Shown here: positions 32,282-64,000 of the stretch, one piece after another
Layout of the letters: the number at the start of each line of letters is the position of its first letter
Numbering within the stretch: the first letter of the stretch is position 1
Assembly: GCA_009746045.1 (NCBI GenBank)
Contig: RPFO01000246.1
Span: 3,033,758 to 3,097,757 of the forward strand
Source of the DNA: Mesostigma viride
Taxonomy: Eukaryota > Streptophyta > Mesostigmatophyceae > Mesostigmatales > Mesostigmataceae
DNA: 64,000 bases
Direction: 5' to 3'
The notes under the pieces: generated by a model
Database searches by the model: none
What the model was told of the DNA's origin: nothing
The model's input: the letters and a program-made list of their open reading frames with translations, nothing else
Made by a program: the position numbers and the translations under genes

Positions 32282-35200
32282 TCATGCTGGCAGGCTAGCG
32301 TGGCTTTGCAAGCCATCCCCAACCACAACATACCCACGTGACAGGTAGGGCGCCCGGGCGATGCGCTGCACGGCAAACCCGCACGGCAGGAGGACCTTCT
32401 CCACCAACGCCTCCACCGCACTCTCCCAGGTGCCACAGCAGGGGACAGGGAGCACCTGGTGAGCCATGGCAGGCAGGGTGGGAAACCGATTCAGTGCCAC
32501 GCCATGGAAGCATATGTGATGGATAGCTTCTTCATTCCATGGCAATTTCAACAGGAAGCATTGCCTCTACAAAAGCACTGCCCCGGAAAGATGTGCAGAA
32601 AGATGGACATTGCGTGCATGCGGGGTAGTGCAGATCAACGGAAGCCACTACATCCAAGGTAGAACCTTGCCCTGACCAGTCTCAAGCTAACATACGTTGA
32701 GTGCAGTCTACCTAGCCCGCCAACGTGAGTGTGAGACACTACATCAGCAGGCATGAACGCTATTCAACCCCTACCTAGCACAACAACATGTGCATACGAC
32801 ACTACATCAGTAGGCATGAACGCTATTCAACCCCTACCTAGCCCACCGACATGTGCATAAGACACTACATCAGTAGGCATGAACGCTATTCAACCCCTAC
32901 CTAGCACAACAACATGTGCATAAGACACTACATCAGCAGGCATGAACGCTATTCAACCCCTACCTAGCACAACAACATGTGCATAAGACACTACATCAGT
33001 AGGCATGAACGCTATTCAACCCCTACCTAGGACACCAAAATGTGCATAAGACACTACATCAGCAGGCATGAACGCTATTCAACCCCTACCTAGCACACCA
33101 ACATGTGCATAAGACACTACATCAGTAGGCATGAACGCTATTCAACCCCTACCTAGCACAACATGATGTGCACAAGACACTACATCAGCAGGCATGAACG
33201 CTATTCAACCCCTACCTAGCCCACCAACATGTGCATAAGACACTACATCAGTAGGCATGAACGCTATTCAACCCCTACCTAGCACACCAAAATGTGCATA
33301 AGACACTACATCAGCAGGCATGAACGCTATTCAACCCCTACCTAGCACAACAACATGTGCATAAGACACTACATCAGCAGGCATGAACGCTATTCAACCC
33401 CTACCTAGCCCACCAACATGTGCATAAGACACTACATCAGCAGGCATGAACGCTATTCAACCCCTACCTAGCACACCAAAATGTGCATAAGACACTACAT
33501 CAGCAGGCATGAACGCTATTCAACCCCTACCTAGCACAACAACATGTGCACAAGACACTACATCAGCAGGCATGAACGCTATTCAACCCCTACCTAGGAC
33601 ACCAACATGTGCATACGACACTACATCAGCAGGCATGAACGCTATTCAACCCCTACCTAGCCCACCAAAATGTGCATAAGACACTACATCAGCAGGCATG
33701 AACGCTATTCAACCCCTACCTAGCACAACAACATGTGCATACGACACTACATCAGTAGGCATGAACGCTATTCAACCCCTACCTAGGACACCAACATGTG
33801 CATAAGACACTACATCAGCAGGCATGAACGCTATTCAACCCCTACCTAGCCCACCAACATGTGCATAAGACACTACATCAGCAGGCATGAACGCTATTCA
33901 ACCCCTACCTAGCACACCAAAATGTGCATAACACACTACATCAGCAGGCATGAACGCTATTCAACCCCTACCTAGCACAACAACATGTGCACAAGACACT
34001 ACATCAGCAGGCATGAACGCTATTCAACCCCTACCTAGGACACCAACATGTGCATAAGACACTACATCAGCAGGCATGAACGCTATTCAACCCCTACCTA
34101 GCACACCAACATGTGCATAAGACACTACATCAGTAGGTATGAACACTATTCAACCCCTACCTAGCACAACAACATGTGCACAAGACACTACATCAGCAGG
34201 CATGAACGCTATTCAACCCCTACCTAGCACAACAACATGTGCATAAGACACTACATCAGCAGGCATGAACGCTATTCAACCCCTACCTAGGACACCAACA
34301 TGTGCATAAGACACTACATCAGTAGGCATGAACGCTATTCAACCCCTACCTAGCCCACCAACATGTGCATACGACACTACATCAGCAAGCATGAACGCTA
34401 TTCAACCCCTACCTAGCCCACCAACATGTGCATAAGACACTACATCAGTAGGCATGAACGCTATTCAACCCCTACCTAGCCCACCAACATGTGCATAAGA
34501 CACTACATCAGTAGGTATGAACACTATTGTACCCAACCTGCCCTAAAAAACTTTTGTCTGGCAAGAAGCACCCACCCACAGGACTACAGGTGGCCCCAGA
34601 AGGCACCCCGACACGCACGGGTGGTGGCCACCTACCTCCGTCGGGGCGCGGCGTTCGGTGCCAATCTCCACAAACGGCTTGAAAGGGAGGACCACCGCCA
34701 GCAGCAGGCGGCCATGTGCCGGATGCAAGCGCTCTACAGTGTCGCACCAAATCATGCAGTAGTAGTCGGCATCGTCAAACGAAAGCAAGGCGCCACCATG
34801 CAAAAGAGAAAAGGGAGGGGAAGGCGGGGGGGGGGGGTGTTAGAGGGGGGGAGGGAAAAACCTCGGAAAGGGACTGTCCAGGGCACGCCGGCAAAAGAAT
34901 GAGGAACAAAGGATGACCAAACAATATGGCAGCGTGTGCGAGGGCATGGCAGCATGTGTGAGCGAGAACTGCAAGAGCACCATGTTTGTGCAACTAACCA
35001 GCAGAGAAAACACACGGATTACAGAACAGATAAACGGTACGATAGCGTACAAGATTACAGCATGGCCATACAATCGACCTACATGGACAACATCGACATG
35101 TATAGCATGGCGATTGACACTGACATCGTCGCAGCAATCTCGTGCAGGTATAGTCCATCAGGTAGAGCGGCACCTCACGCTCGGCCCACCACCACAATCA

Positions 35201-38200
35201 TGTGGCCTCACCTCTGCACTGCCTCAGCAGCGTGAGCGGGGCGTCGCATCGGTCCAGTACGTTGAGGCATGCAACCACATCAAACAAGAGAGGGGGTCGC
35301 TCCGCTGCCTCGGACAGATGACACCGGCCACCGCCACCACCACCCTGGCTGTCCTCCCCCATGCCAGCATCATCGGGAGGCCTGCCGCCGCTGCTGCTGC
35401 CTCTGCTGCTGCCGGCTGCTGGGCCACGGCCGAAGGAACGATTCTCAGTCACCGTGGCAGTTAATTGCGCCGATGACGGTAAAAATGCTGGCATTTTCCT
35501 GCTGCTGCTGCTGGTGGCATCCTTTCCCCGCCCCCACGGCAACCAGGAACGCCCTGGGCTGGGTCTCAGGCATGCCTCCGCCTCCCTGCATGCCATCTCC
35601 AGGTCGGTGCTGGTGACAACGCAGCGGTAGCCGCGCGCGCGCAGGCGGCGGGCTAGTGGGGGGGATGCCTCCGTCGCCACCACGGTGTCAAACAAGGGGG
35701 CCAGGGAGTCGGTGACTGCAGGACCCGGGATCACATGGTGACAGAAACCAGACGCAGGTGAGGCGGCGCAGTGGGGTCAGTGGTCTCGCTTTTTGGTATA
35801 AGTACTAAATAATTCATAACATTTTTGATACTTTTACTATTTTTTTTAAAAAAAATTATTACAGTCCTAGGAAGCGAATAGGGAAGAAAAGATAGAGGCG
35901 AATAGGGATGCAAAAAGGGAAGCAAGAAGGGAAGCAAAGAGGGAAGTGAATAGGGAAGTGAATAGGGGAGCCAAAAGGGAAGCAAAAAGGGGAGCAGATA
36001 GGGAAGGCGAGGGGAGGAAGGGATGGCGCACCGACAAAGTGGAAGACCTGAGGACATGAAGGGCCAGCATCCATGGATGGTGCAAGCACCCCAATGGGCC
36101 TATGGGAAGCATCCAAGGCATAAAAGAGGCTCAGAATACACCGACCATTATAGAAATACGTGCATGCCCCCCCCCCCCCCCCGTGCCATCCTCCAATTTC
36201 AACCCCAATCCACTCTCTCCCCTTCCCGCCCCCCCGACCCCCATTGCCCCTTCACACACACACGCACATAACCCACCCAACCCACCTGACCCACGCAACC
36301 CACGCGACCCACCCAACCCACGCGCCCCACCCGCCCCACCCGCCCCACCCGCCCCACCCGCCCCACCCGACGACCCCGCCCCACCCGCCCCACCCGCCCC
36401 ACCCGACGACCCCGCCCCACCCGCCCCACCCGCCCCACCCGACGACCCCGCCCCACCCGACGACCCCGACGACCCCGACGACCCCGACGACCCCGACGAC
36501 CCCGACGACCCCGACGACCCCGACGACCCCGACGACCCCGACGACCCCGACGACCCCGACGACCGCGACGACCCCGACGACCCCGCCCCACCCGACGACC
36601 CCGACGACCCCGACGACCCCGACGACCCCGACGACCCCGACGACCCCGACGACCGCGACGACCCCGACGACCCCGCCCCACCCGACGACCCCGACGACCC
36701 CGACGACCCCGCCCCACCCGACGACCCCGACGACCCCGACGACCCCGACGACCCCGACGACCCCGACGACCCCGACGACCCCGACGACCCCGACGACCCC
36801 GCCCCACCCGACGACCCCGACGACCCCGACGACCCCGACGACCCCGACGACCCCGACGACCCACGCGACCCACGCGACCCACGCGACCCACGCGACCCAC
36901 CCGACCCACGCGACCCACGCGACCCACGCGACCCACGCGGCCCACGCAACCCACCCAACCCACGCGCCCCACCCGCCCCACCCGACAAACCCAACCCATC
37001 CGACCCACCCGACCCACCCGCCCCACGCGCCCCACGCGCCCCACGCGCCCCACGCGCCCCACGCGCCCCACGCGCCCCACGCGCCCCACGCGCCCCACGC
37101 GCCCCACGCGCCCCACGCGCCCCACCCGACCCACCCGACCCGCCCGACCCACGCGACCCACGCGACAAACCCAACCCACGCGACCCACGCGACCCACGCG
37201 ACCCACCCGACCCACCCGACCCACCCGACCCACCCGACCCACCCGACCCAACTGACCCACCCACCTCACCCCACCCCTGCTCACAAGCGCGCACACGCAC
37301 ACACACACACACACACACACACGAACACGCACACGCGCACGCGCACGCCCATGCGCACGCGCGCACACACGCACACGCCCACACGCCCACATGCCCACAC
37401 GCCCACACGCCCACACGCCCACACGCCCACACGCCCACACGCCCACACGCCCACACGCCCACACGCCCACGCCCACGCCCACGCCCACGCCCCCACGCCC
37501 CCACGCCCCCACGCCCCCACGCCCCCACGCCCCACGCCCCCACGCCCCACGCCCCCACGCCCCACGCCCCCACGCCCCCACGCCCCACGCCCCACGCCCC
37601 CACGCCCCCACGCCCCACGCCCCCACGCCCCCACGCCCCCATGCCCATGCCCACGCCCACGCCCACGCCCACGCACACACGCATACACCATGAAACTGCC
37701 CAGATTGCAGCAGCCACCATCACGCCAAGACTGGCCACACCCACCATGGCCATCCCCTGCTCCCACGTCCAGCAGGGACCTGCCCAGGTGGCACCAGCAG
37801 GGTGGCTGTGCCGACCGACGAGTGCGGCCTTGTGTCGACGGGGCATCGCCTTTGGTGGACTGTACCACGAGTCGCAAGCATGCAGGCAGAGATCGTGGTT
37901 GCGCGCTCGCAGCCATATGTAATAAGTGCGCCTCGAGAAGCTCCGAATTTTACTTGCTGTGACAGCTCCTTTCCATCCAAGGACATTGCAACATTGTGCG
38001 CAAGTGCACCCATGGACCTGGTAACTAGTATGGTTGAATGTTTGGAATGCAAGGCGGCTATGAGGCTACTGGTGCAAGCTGTGCCGGTGAGGCCCTCACT
38101 AGGGCTTCACAAGCAACAGCTCCTCAAGTTGTGTAGTTGGATTTATAGTGGCCCATTCCGTCATAAATGGAGCAGGACAGCAGGTCAGCAGGCCATGCGG

Positions 38201-39471
38201 CTACCCAGCCCTCTAAGCCTCCAACCGTCCGGCCAGCTGTCTACGCCAACCATCTGGCCAAACGACCATCCAACCATCCAGCCATCCCGCTAGTAGCTAG
38301 CAACACACATCGCTGGCTAGACAGCAACTTGACCGCCCTTTCTGGCCATAGACTCTTCCAAAAAAGATTGTTTTGTGACGAGTGCAACCCTGGAGAACCT
38401 TCCCAGGTACCCCTCATCAAGCTGGGCACACTTGCTCGTCGTGGCATGTGCTGGGCATGCAAAGTCCAGTTCAACATCCCACATTATCCTTTTCGATCAC
38501 ATCACGCGCCAGCAAAGGCCAGGTGAGATGGGACAGCGGACTCACATGCGTAGCATGTGTGAGCAAGGGTAACACTGTCCGACAATACACTGTCCTGCCA
38601 AGGGAATGGTGGCATGGTCAGGGGAGGACTTTGTAGACGATATACGGCTATGTCTGTTGAACATGGTACAGCATTGCAACAAATGCATCCTCGAATATGC
38701 GCGCGAGAACTGCTATTCGTTAAAGTGCTGAGGTGAGATCGACTGCTTTCCTCGCACACCCATCCCAGGAGAGGACCCCGCAGGTACCTGTCGTAGGGAA
38801 GCTTGCATCATAGCATTTATTCAAGAAAATTTCGAAGGCAAGCGCGAAATCAGCAGCGCTTTGATAACAACCCTAGCACTGAATGCAGAGAGCACACCGA
38901 GTTCTAATGTGTATAGTGCGACAGAGGCGGTAGGTTTGGGACAAGGATGAAATCATGTTCGACATGCACGCTGTCAGCATATGGAAAACGAGGGCGTGGT
39001 CAGGTACAACATGCCGGGACAACATGATTGGCATGCCGGGGCGCCGGCTTTCACGTTCTAGTCATTCGTAAGCCATACCTGAGCACATATGTGACAAGAT
39101 CGGGTGGGGGCTCCAGCTTTGTTGCCCACAAGTTCTTCCGCTTGCTTCGTGGTAAGTACATGCATCCGGCCCATATGCAGCCAAGCGTTTACGCTTAAGC
39201 GTGCAAAGAATACAGTAAGAAAACTAGCCATCATCCCTCGTACAGCGTCCAGCATTACGGTAAGAAAATCCCTCTTAAAACAGCTAGCAAGGAATTTATT
39301 TGTCTCCTCGTCCCGCTGAAGAGGACGAAAGAGCTGGCCAATCCCCGACATGCTCTCATCCAATTTCGACGTGTAGCATAATGGCGCTGGCCGGTAACAA
39401 CACGCACACGTTGGGTTCATACCGTCGGTTGGAGACGTAAGCAAACGCCGAGAAACTGCCCTGCCAATCAT
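32282..39471 (-). CDS. METTL9: METTL9/DREV-type protein-histidine N-methyltransferase
   Basis: Five exons on the minus strand: 39471-39079, 37805-37745, 35715-35212, 34733-34636 and 32455-32282. They total 1230 nt (409 aa), all phases fit, and each intron is GT-AG. METTL9 enzymes make 1-methylhistidine on alternating-His motifs of target proteins; that function is from the family. Exon 1 has FRPLQRDEETNKFLASC and HMGRMHVLTTKQAEEL. Exon 2 has the SAM-binding LLDVGAGDGH. Exon 3 has FDTVVATEASPPLARRLRAR and, after an inserted Ser/Gly-rich stretch of about 100 residues, FDVVACLNVLDRCDAPLTLL. Exon 4 has RLLLAVVLPFKPFVEIG, and exon 5 has VLPV, TWESAVEAL and CGFAVQRIARAPYLSRG. The order matches the family from end to end. 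The exon 1/2 junction is the least certain: an internal GTGGGC donor and a 37779 acceptor are alternatives. The start is the first ATG; a further 5' exon is possible. The gene is head-to-head with the helicase gene. Confidence 0.82.
32711..34531. repeat. 63-bp minisatellite, about 29 copies, in a METTL9-like intron
   Basis: The unit runs from ACACTACATCAGCAGG through CATGAACGCTATTCAACCCC to TACCTAGCACACC and AACATGTGCATAAG. The period measured between successive ACACTACATC starts is 63. Copies differ at a few recurring sites (CAGCAGG/CAGTAGG, AGCACA/AGCCCA/AGGACA). It fills most of the intron between exons 4 and 5 (32456-34635). It contains stop codons and is not coding. Confidence 0.95.
36250..37700. 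repeat. Hexamer/heptamer arrays (CGACCC, CGCCCC, CCCACG families) in a METTL9-like intron
   Basis: About 36290-37260 is built of CCCACC, CGACGACCC, CGCCCCA and CGACCCA units. A short AC run follows at 37295-37322, then CCCACACG and CCCCCACG units to 37680. All lie in the intron between exons 2 and 3 (35716-37744). On the gene's sense strand the array is G-rich (GGGTCGTCG, GGGGCGT). The very long frames here (e.g. 36102-37922) are repeat artefacts. Confidence 0.9.
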
Positions 39472-40346
39472 ATCTACAGCACTGTACAGGTTGATACCAG
39501 TCACAAGTCCAGAAAGGATTATAGAATAATGTGCATTCTAGAATGAAAGGATAAAAGTAGGACCCGAATTCGATGCATCAGCACTGGCTTGTTATGTTTA
39601 TGTTTTGATGGGACATTTATGACTCAACTACTACTCATGTCGACGGCTCGCAACGGCGGCAACAAGACGTATCAAAGGGGGCGGGGAACACTAATCACAA
39701 CTGGTACCTAACTTGCAGGCAGTTGCGCGGGCATACCGAAGTCCGAATAAAGAACGTTTTCTTATTTAGGTGTAACTTGCCGAATGCAAGAGCCCCGTCA
39801 TAACACCGTCATTGCCTCATTGGCCACTCGGGCATACAGGCGGCCCAGCCCCGGGACCCGATCATTACGTAAACTTATTACTGTACCAGCCTGGCTAGTG
39901 GCAGGATGAGAGCCCTCGCTCGAGGCCGGTACATACAGTGGTAATGTTGCCGGCTTGCCGCACACGTAACAAAACAACCACGGCGCGGGAATAAACTCAA
40001 CTCGACTCAACTCAACACGTAACAACTCGCGAAAATTCTGGCTGCTGCAGGGCTGCTGGCATTTATAACATAGCGTGCTGGTAGGTGCAATACTGGTAGG
40101 CGTCGGCAGTCGGCTGCGAAGAGCTCGACACAACAACAAAAGTAGCGGGAATAATCAGTTGTCTTTATTATAAAGGTGAAGCGAAATTGATTTCAAAGGC
40201 ATTTTGGAAATGGCACTTGCATCTGGCTGTTACGTTTGATTTCTCCTTGAGGCCTGCCCAGATGTTTATTGGTCTGCGGCAAGGGCATTCTTTTTCTTTC
40301 GAAATGCTGGCGAATAGCTGCTGATCGAGAGTGCTTGCCGAAGTAA
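39472..40346. promoter_or_regulatory. Divergent intergenic region between METTL9-like and DDX27-like genes
   Basis: 875 bp lie between the two divergent start codons. This is a natural place for a shared promoter, but no element was identified. The minus-strand frame 39798-40139 has several Cys residues (CYKCQQPC, CYVCGKP) but no supporting splice context, and it was not called. Confidence 0.35.
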
Positions 40347-57871
<17,525 letters not shown>

Positions 57872-59788
57872 ACTTTTACACGACATGTCTGAAGATCCAA
57901 AGGTGCACGCATTTTAATGGCCACTGGTTGATGTCCTGGCCACTGCACCTGCCGGCTAGGCAACTGCCCAACATGGGTTGCCCAGGACACCAGCGGTGTG
58001 CCAGGGTATGTTGGTGGGGTTGGGTATTCTGCCAATGAAGAACGAGCACAACAAATGAACACAGCCTTTCTTCTTGTGGGCTTGGATCAGATATGCATGT
58101 TTGCGCTCGATCTTCGATGAGTAGCGGACGCAGAAGACGTCTGGATACCGGTGCTCAAGTGAGCACATTTGTGTGCCATGGGCAACAGCATGTCACGGAA
58201 TACATGTACTATGCTAGTCTCACATATAATCACAAAAAGTTAAAAAGGTTGTCTGTATCATTCCCCTGACCCTAGAGCTGCCTTAGATGGGGATAGTCAT
58301 CATCCACCAGCCTAGCTATGCGCCTCGCCTAGCACTGAGCACTTATTTGCTCACGTCTCCATAGCAATGCAATGCTCACACGGGACATGTTGCTGGTTGT
58401 CTCCTTGATATTGCACCCGGCCCACAGGCGATGCCCCGGATCGTTTAGTTAGATGGGCCCGATCCCTGTGGCATGCCTCATGTGGCATGAGCTAGGAAAG
58501 GGGAGGGATCGCTGCCCCCCTACACGTTGTGCACTCTCAGGGATTGAAAGCACTTAGGTGCTCTGCATGTGACTCCCCAATGGGAGTGCACGCATGTAAA
58601 AAAATAATTAACGACCGAATGATATCCATCTCACAAACTAGCTGCTTGAGGATGCAGGGCTTCTGGGACTATCTATCTACTCCGCACCTGCATGATAGAC
58701 AAGGAGAAATGGGCTGCCGTCTGCGATAAGCACCTGAAGTCCTGAGGGGCATGCTCCTGTTTCCTCCGGCCACAGGTCCCGCGGCCCGGCTACAGGCTGT
58801 ATGGCCATCGCTAGCTAAATAGCCGGGGTAGAAGACCGCAGGCTGGTGGAAGCTGTATTGCCCGGCCCTGAGGATAGCCGGCCAGCAGCGCTACAGTGTA
58901 GCGCTACACTACCGCATCGTTTGCGCGCCATTACAGTAGAGGACATGCATATGAGGATTATATCCCCCTCTAGTGATCGACTAGCTATATGGTTGTCTCC
59001 TTTATATATGCTTGGGGCATGACGCAGACGATCGATTGTAGTTTTTGTGTAGTTATATTTATCATGAGATTAGCATAGTACTCCGTGGCATGCCCGTGCG
59101 CATGACACGCAAGTACTTGGTTGAGAAAAGAAATTAATGAATGATGTTGAGATCGATGAATAGACAAAATTAGCTTTACCGAGATGGATGAGAATAAACA
59201 CATGCCACCTCCATTCATTTCCATCATCCAGGCCGACTCGAAAAATTTGGATAAGATAACAGCAGGCTTGAGTACCATGGTCCGGATTCTTCCAGATTTG
59301 GTGCCTGCGCTGGTTGTCTCTTTGACATTGTTCACAAATGACAGGAGTACATGATCCAAGCGGCATGCATCAAACTGGATAGGCATAGAGATTGGAACTG
59401 CGTGGGACTTGCATGTGTGCTCTATTGATCACCACCATTTCCCGACCAAAACAACAAAAAGGAACTTTCACAACATGTTGCCAAAACTTGAAACATGAAC
59501 TGGCAGCTGGCAAAACTGCCCAGTCTTTAGTAACCAGCAAAAACTGTACCTGCCAAAATCATTTCAACTGCAGTTTTGTTCACTGTCAAAATTTCCGAAA
59601 TTTGCGCTACAAAATTGCTCTCCCCTGTGAACAAAATCCGCAGTATGCAAACCCAGTTCTGCGCCAGCAGGCCTGCCAAAACTTACTCTACCAAAATTGG
59701 GTTGCCCTGGCATCAACTGCTCGTGAACACCTCGTGCAAGGTTGTACAAAGCTGTAGAAAAAGCCAAAACAAAACAAAACGCACACAC
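57872..59788. other. Convergent intergenic region with retroelement pieces
   Basis: This lies between the 3' ends of the helicase (plus) and the SLAC1-like gene (minus). 58400-58600 matches the LINE-B-type 3' block at 20995-21200 (GATTGAAAGCACTTAGGTGC, ACTCCCCAATGGGAG). 59115-59345 is an inverted copy of the dispersed repeat at 7793-7930 (CCAGATTTGGTGCCTGCGC). No gene was seen. Confidence 0.45.

Positions 59789-64000
<4,212 letters not shown>

Noticed and set aside
32711-34531. Regular repeat array that might suggest a CRISPR
   Set aside because: The 63-bp units follow each other directly with no unique spacers, and the array lies in a eukaryotic intron; it is a minisatellite.
36102-37962. 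Frames of 490-606 codons (Pro/Asp, Pro/Thr/His, Gly/Ser, Gly/Arg)
   Set aside because: They arise from the CGACCC/CCCACG arrays within a METTL9-like intron on the opposite strand.
39798-40139. 113-codon Cys-containing minus frame as a METTL9 first exon
   Set aside because: No splice donor links it to the METTL9 frame, and exon 1 already matches the family N-terminus.

Overview
The window is nuclear DNA of a repeat-rich, intron-rich unicellular eukaryote, most likely a photosynthetic alga of the green lineage. This is an inference. Genes have many short exons with canonical GT-AG introns. One protein starts with a plastid-transit-like leader without a preceding signal peptide. TGTAA, the usual polyadenylation signal of green algae, lies downstream of two reading frames. 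No bacterial, organellar or viral backbone was seen.

Layout. 0.2-8 kb and 14.6-31 kb are transposon graveyards. They hold two inverted copies (about 2.93 kb each) of an unidentified repeat, 'element X', both embedded in non-LTR retrotransposon (LINE) remains. The left copy is split by a 2.27-kb piggyBac-like insertion with a TTAA duplication, and the right copy preserves the empty site. At 27.3-31 kb one LINE is nested in another with an 8-bp target duplication. Between these lie two small genes in divergent orientation: a plastid-type sugar-kinase-like/EF-hand/thioredoxin fusion (minus, 9.1-11.8 kb) and a VMA21-type V-ATPase assembly factor (plus, 12.6-13.0 kb). 20-27 kb holds a 214-copy CATC array, several minisatellites and one weak candidate exon.

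31-64 kb is gene territory: a METTL9/DREV-type protein-histidine methyltransferase (minus, 32.3-39.5 kb, 5 exons), head-to-head with a DDX27/DRS1-type DEAD-box RNA helicase (plus, 40.3-57.9 kb, 21 exons, 931 aa, reconstructed with all phases consistent), which converges on the 3' part of a SLAC1/TDT-family anion channel or transporter (minus, 59.8 kb to beyond the right edge).

The most striking theme is intron architecture. Nearly every larger intron carries a long tandem array, most arrays are G-rich on the transcribed-sense strand, and several introns have homopolymeric C, CT or CCCCG tracts just upstream of the 3' splice site. Two 5' splice sites lie within tandem duplications. The genes have unrelated housekeeping roles (vacuolar ATPase assembly, ribosome biogenesis, protein methylation, anion transport, plastid redox/calcium signalling) and do not form a pathway.
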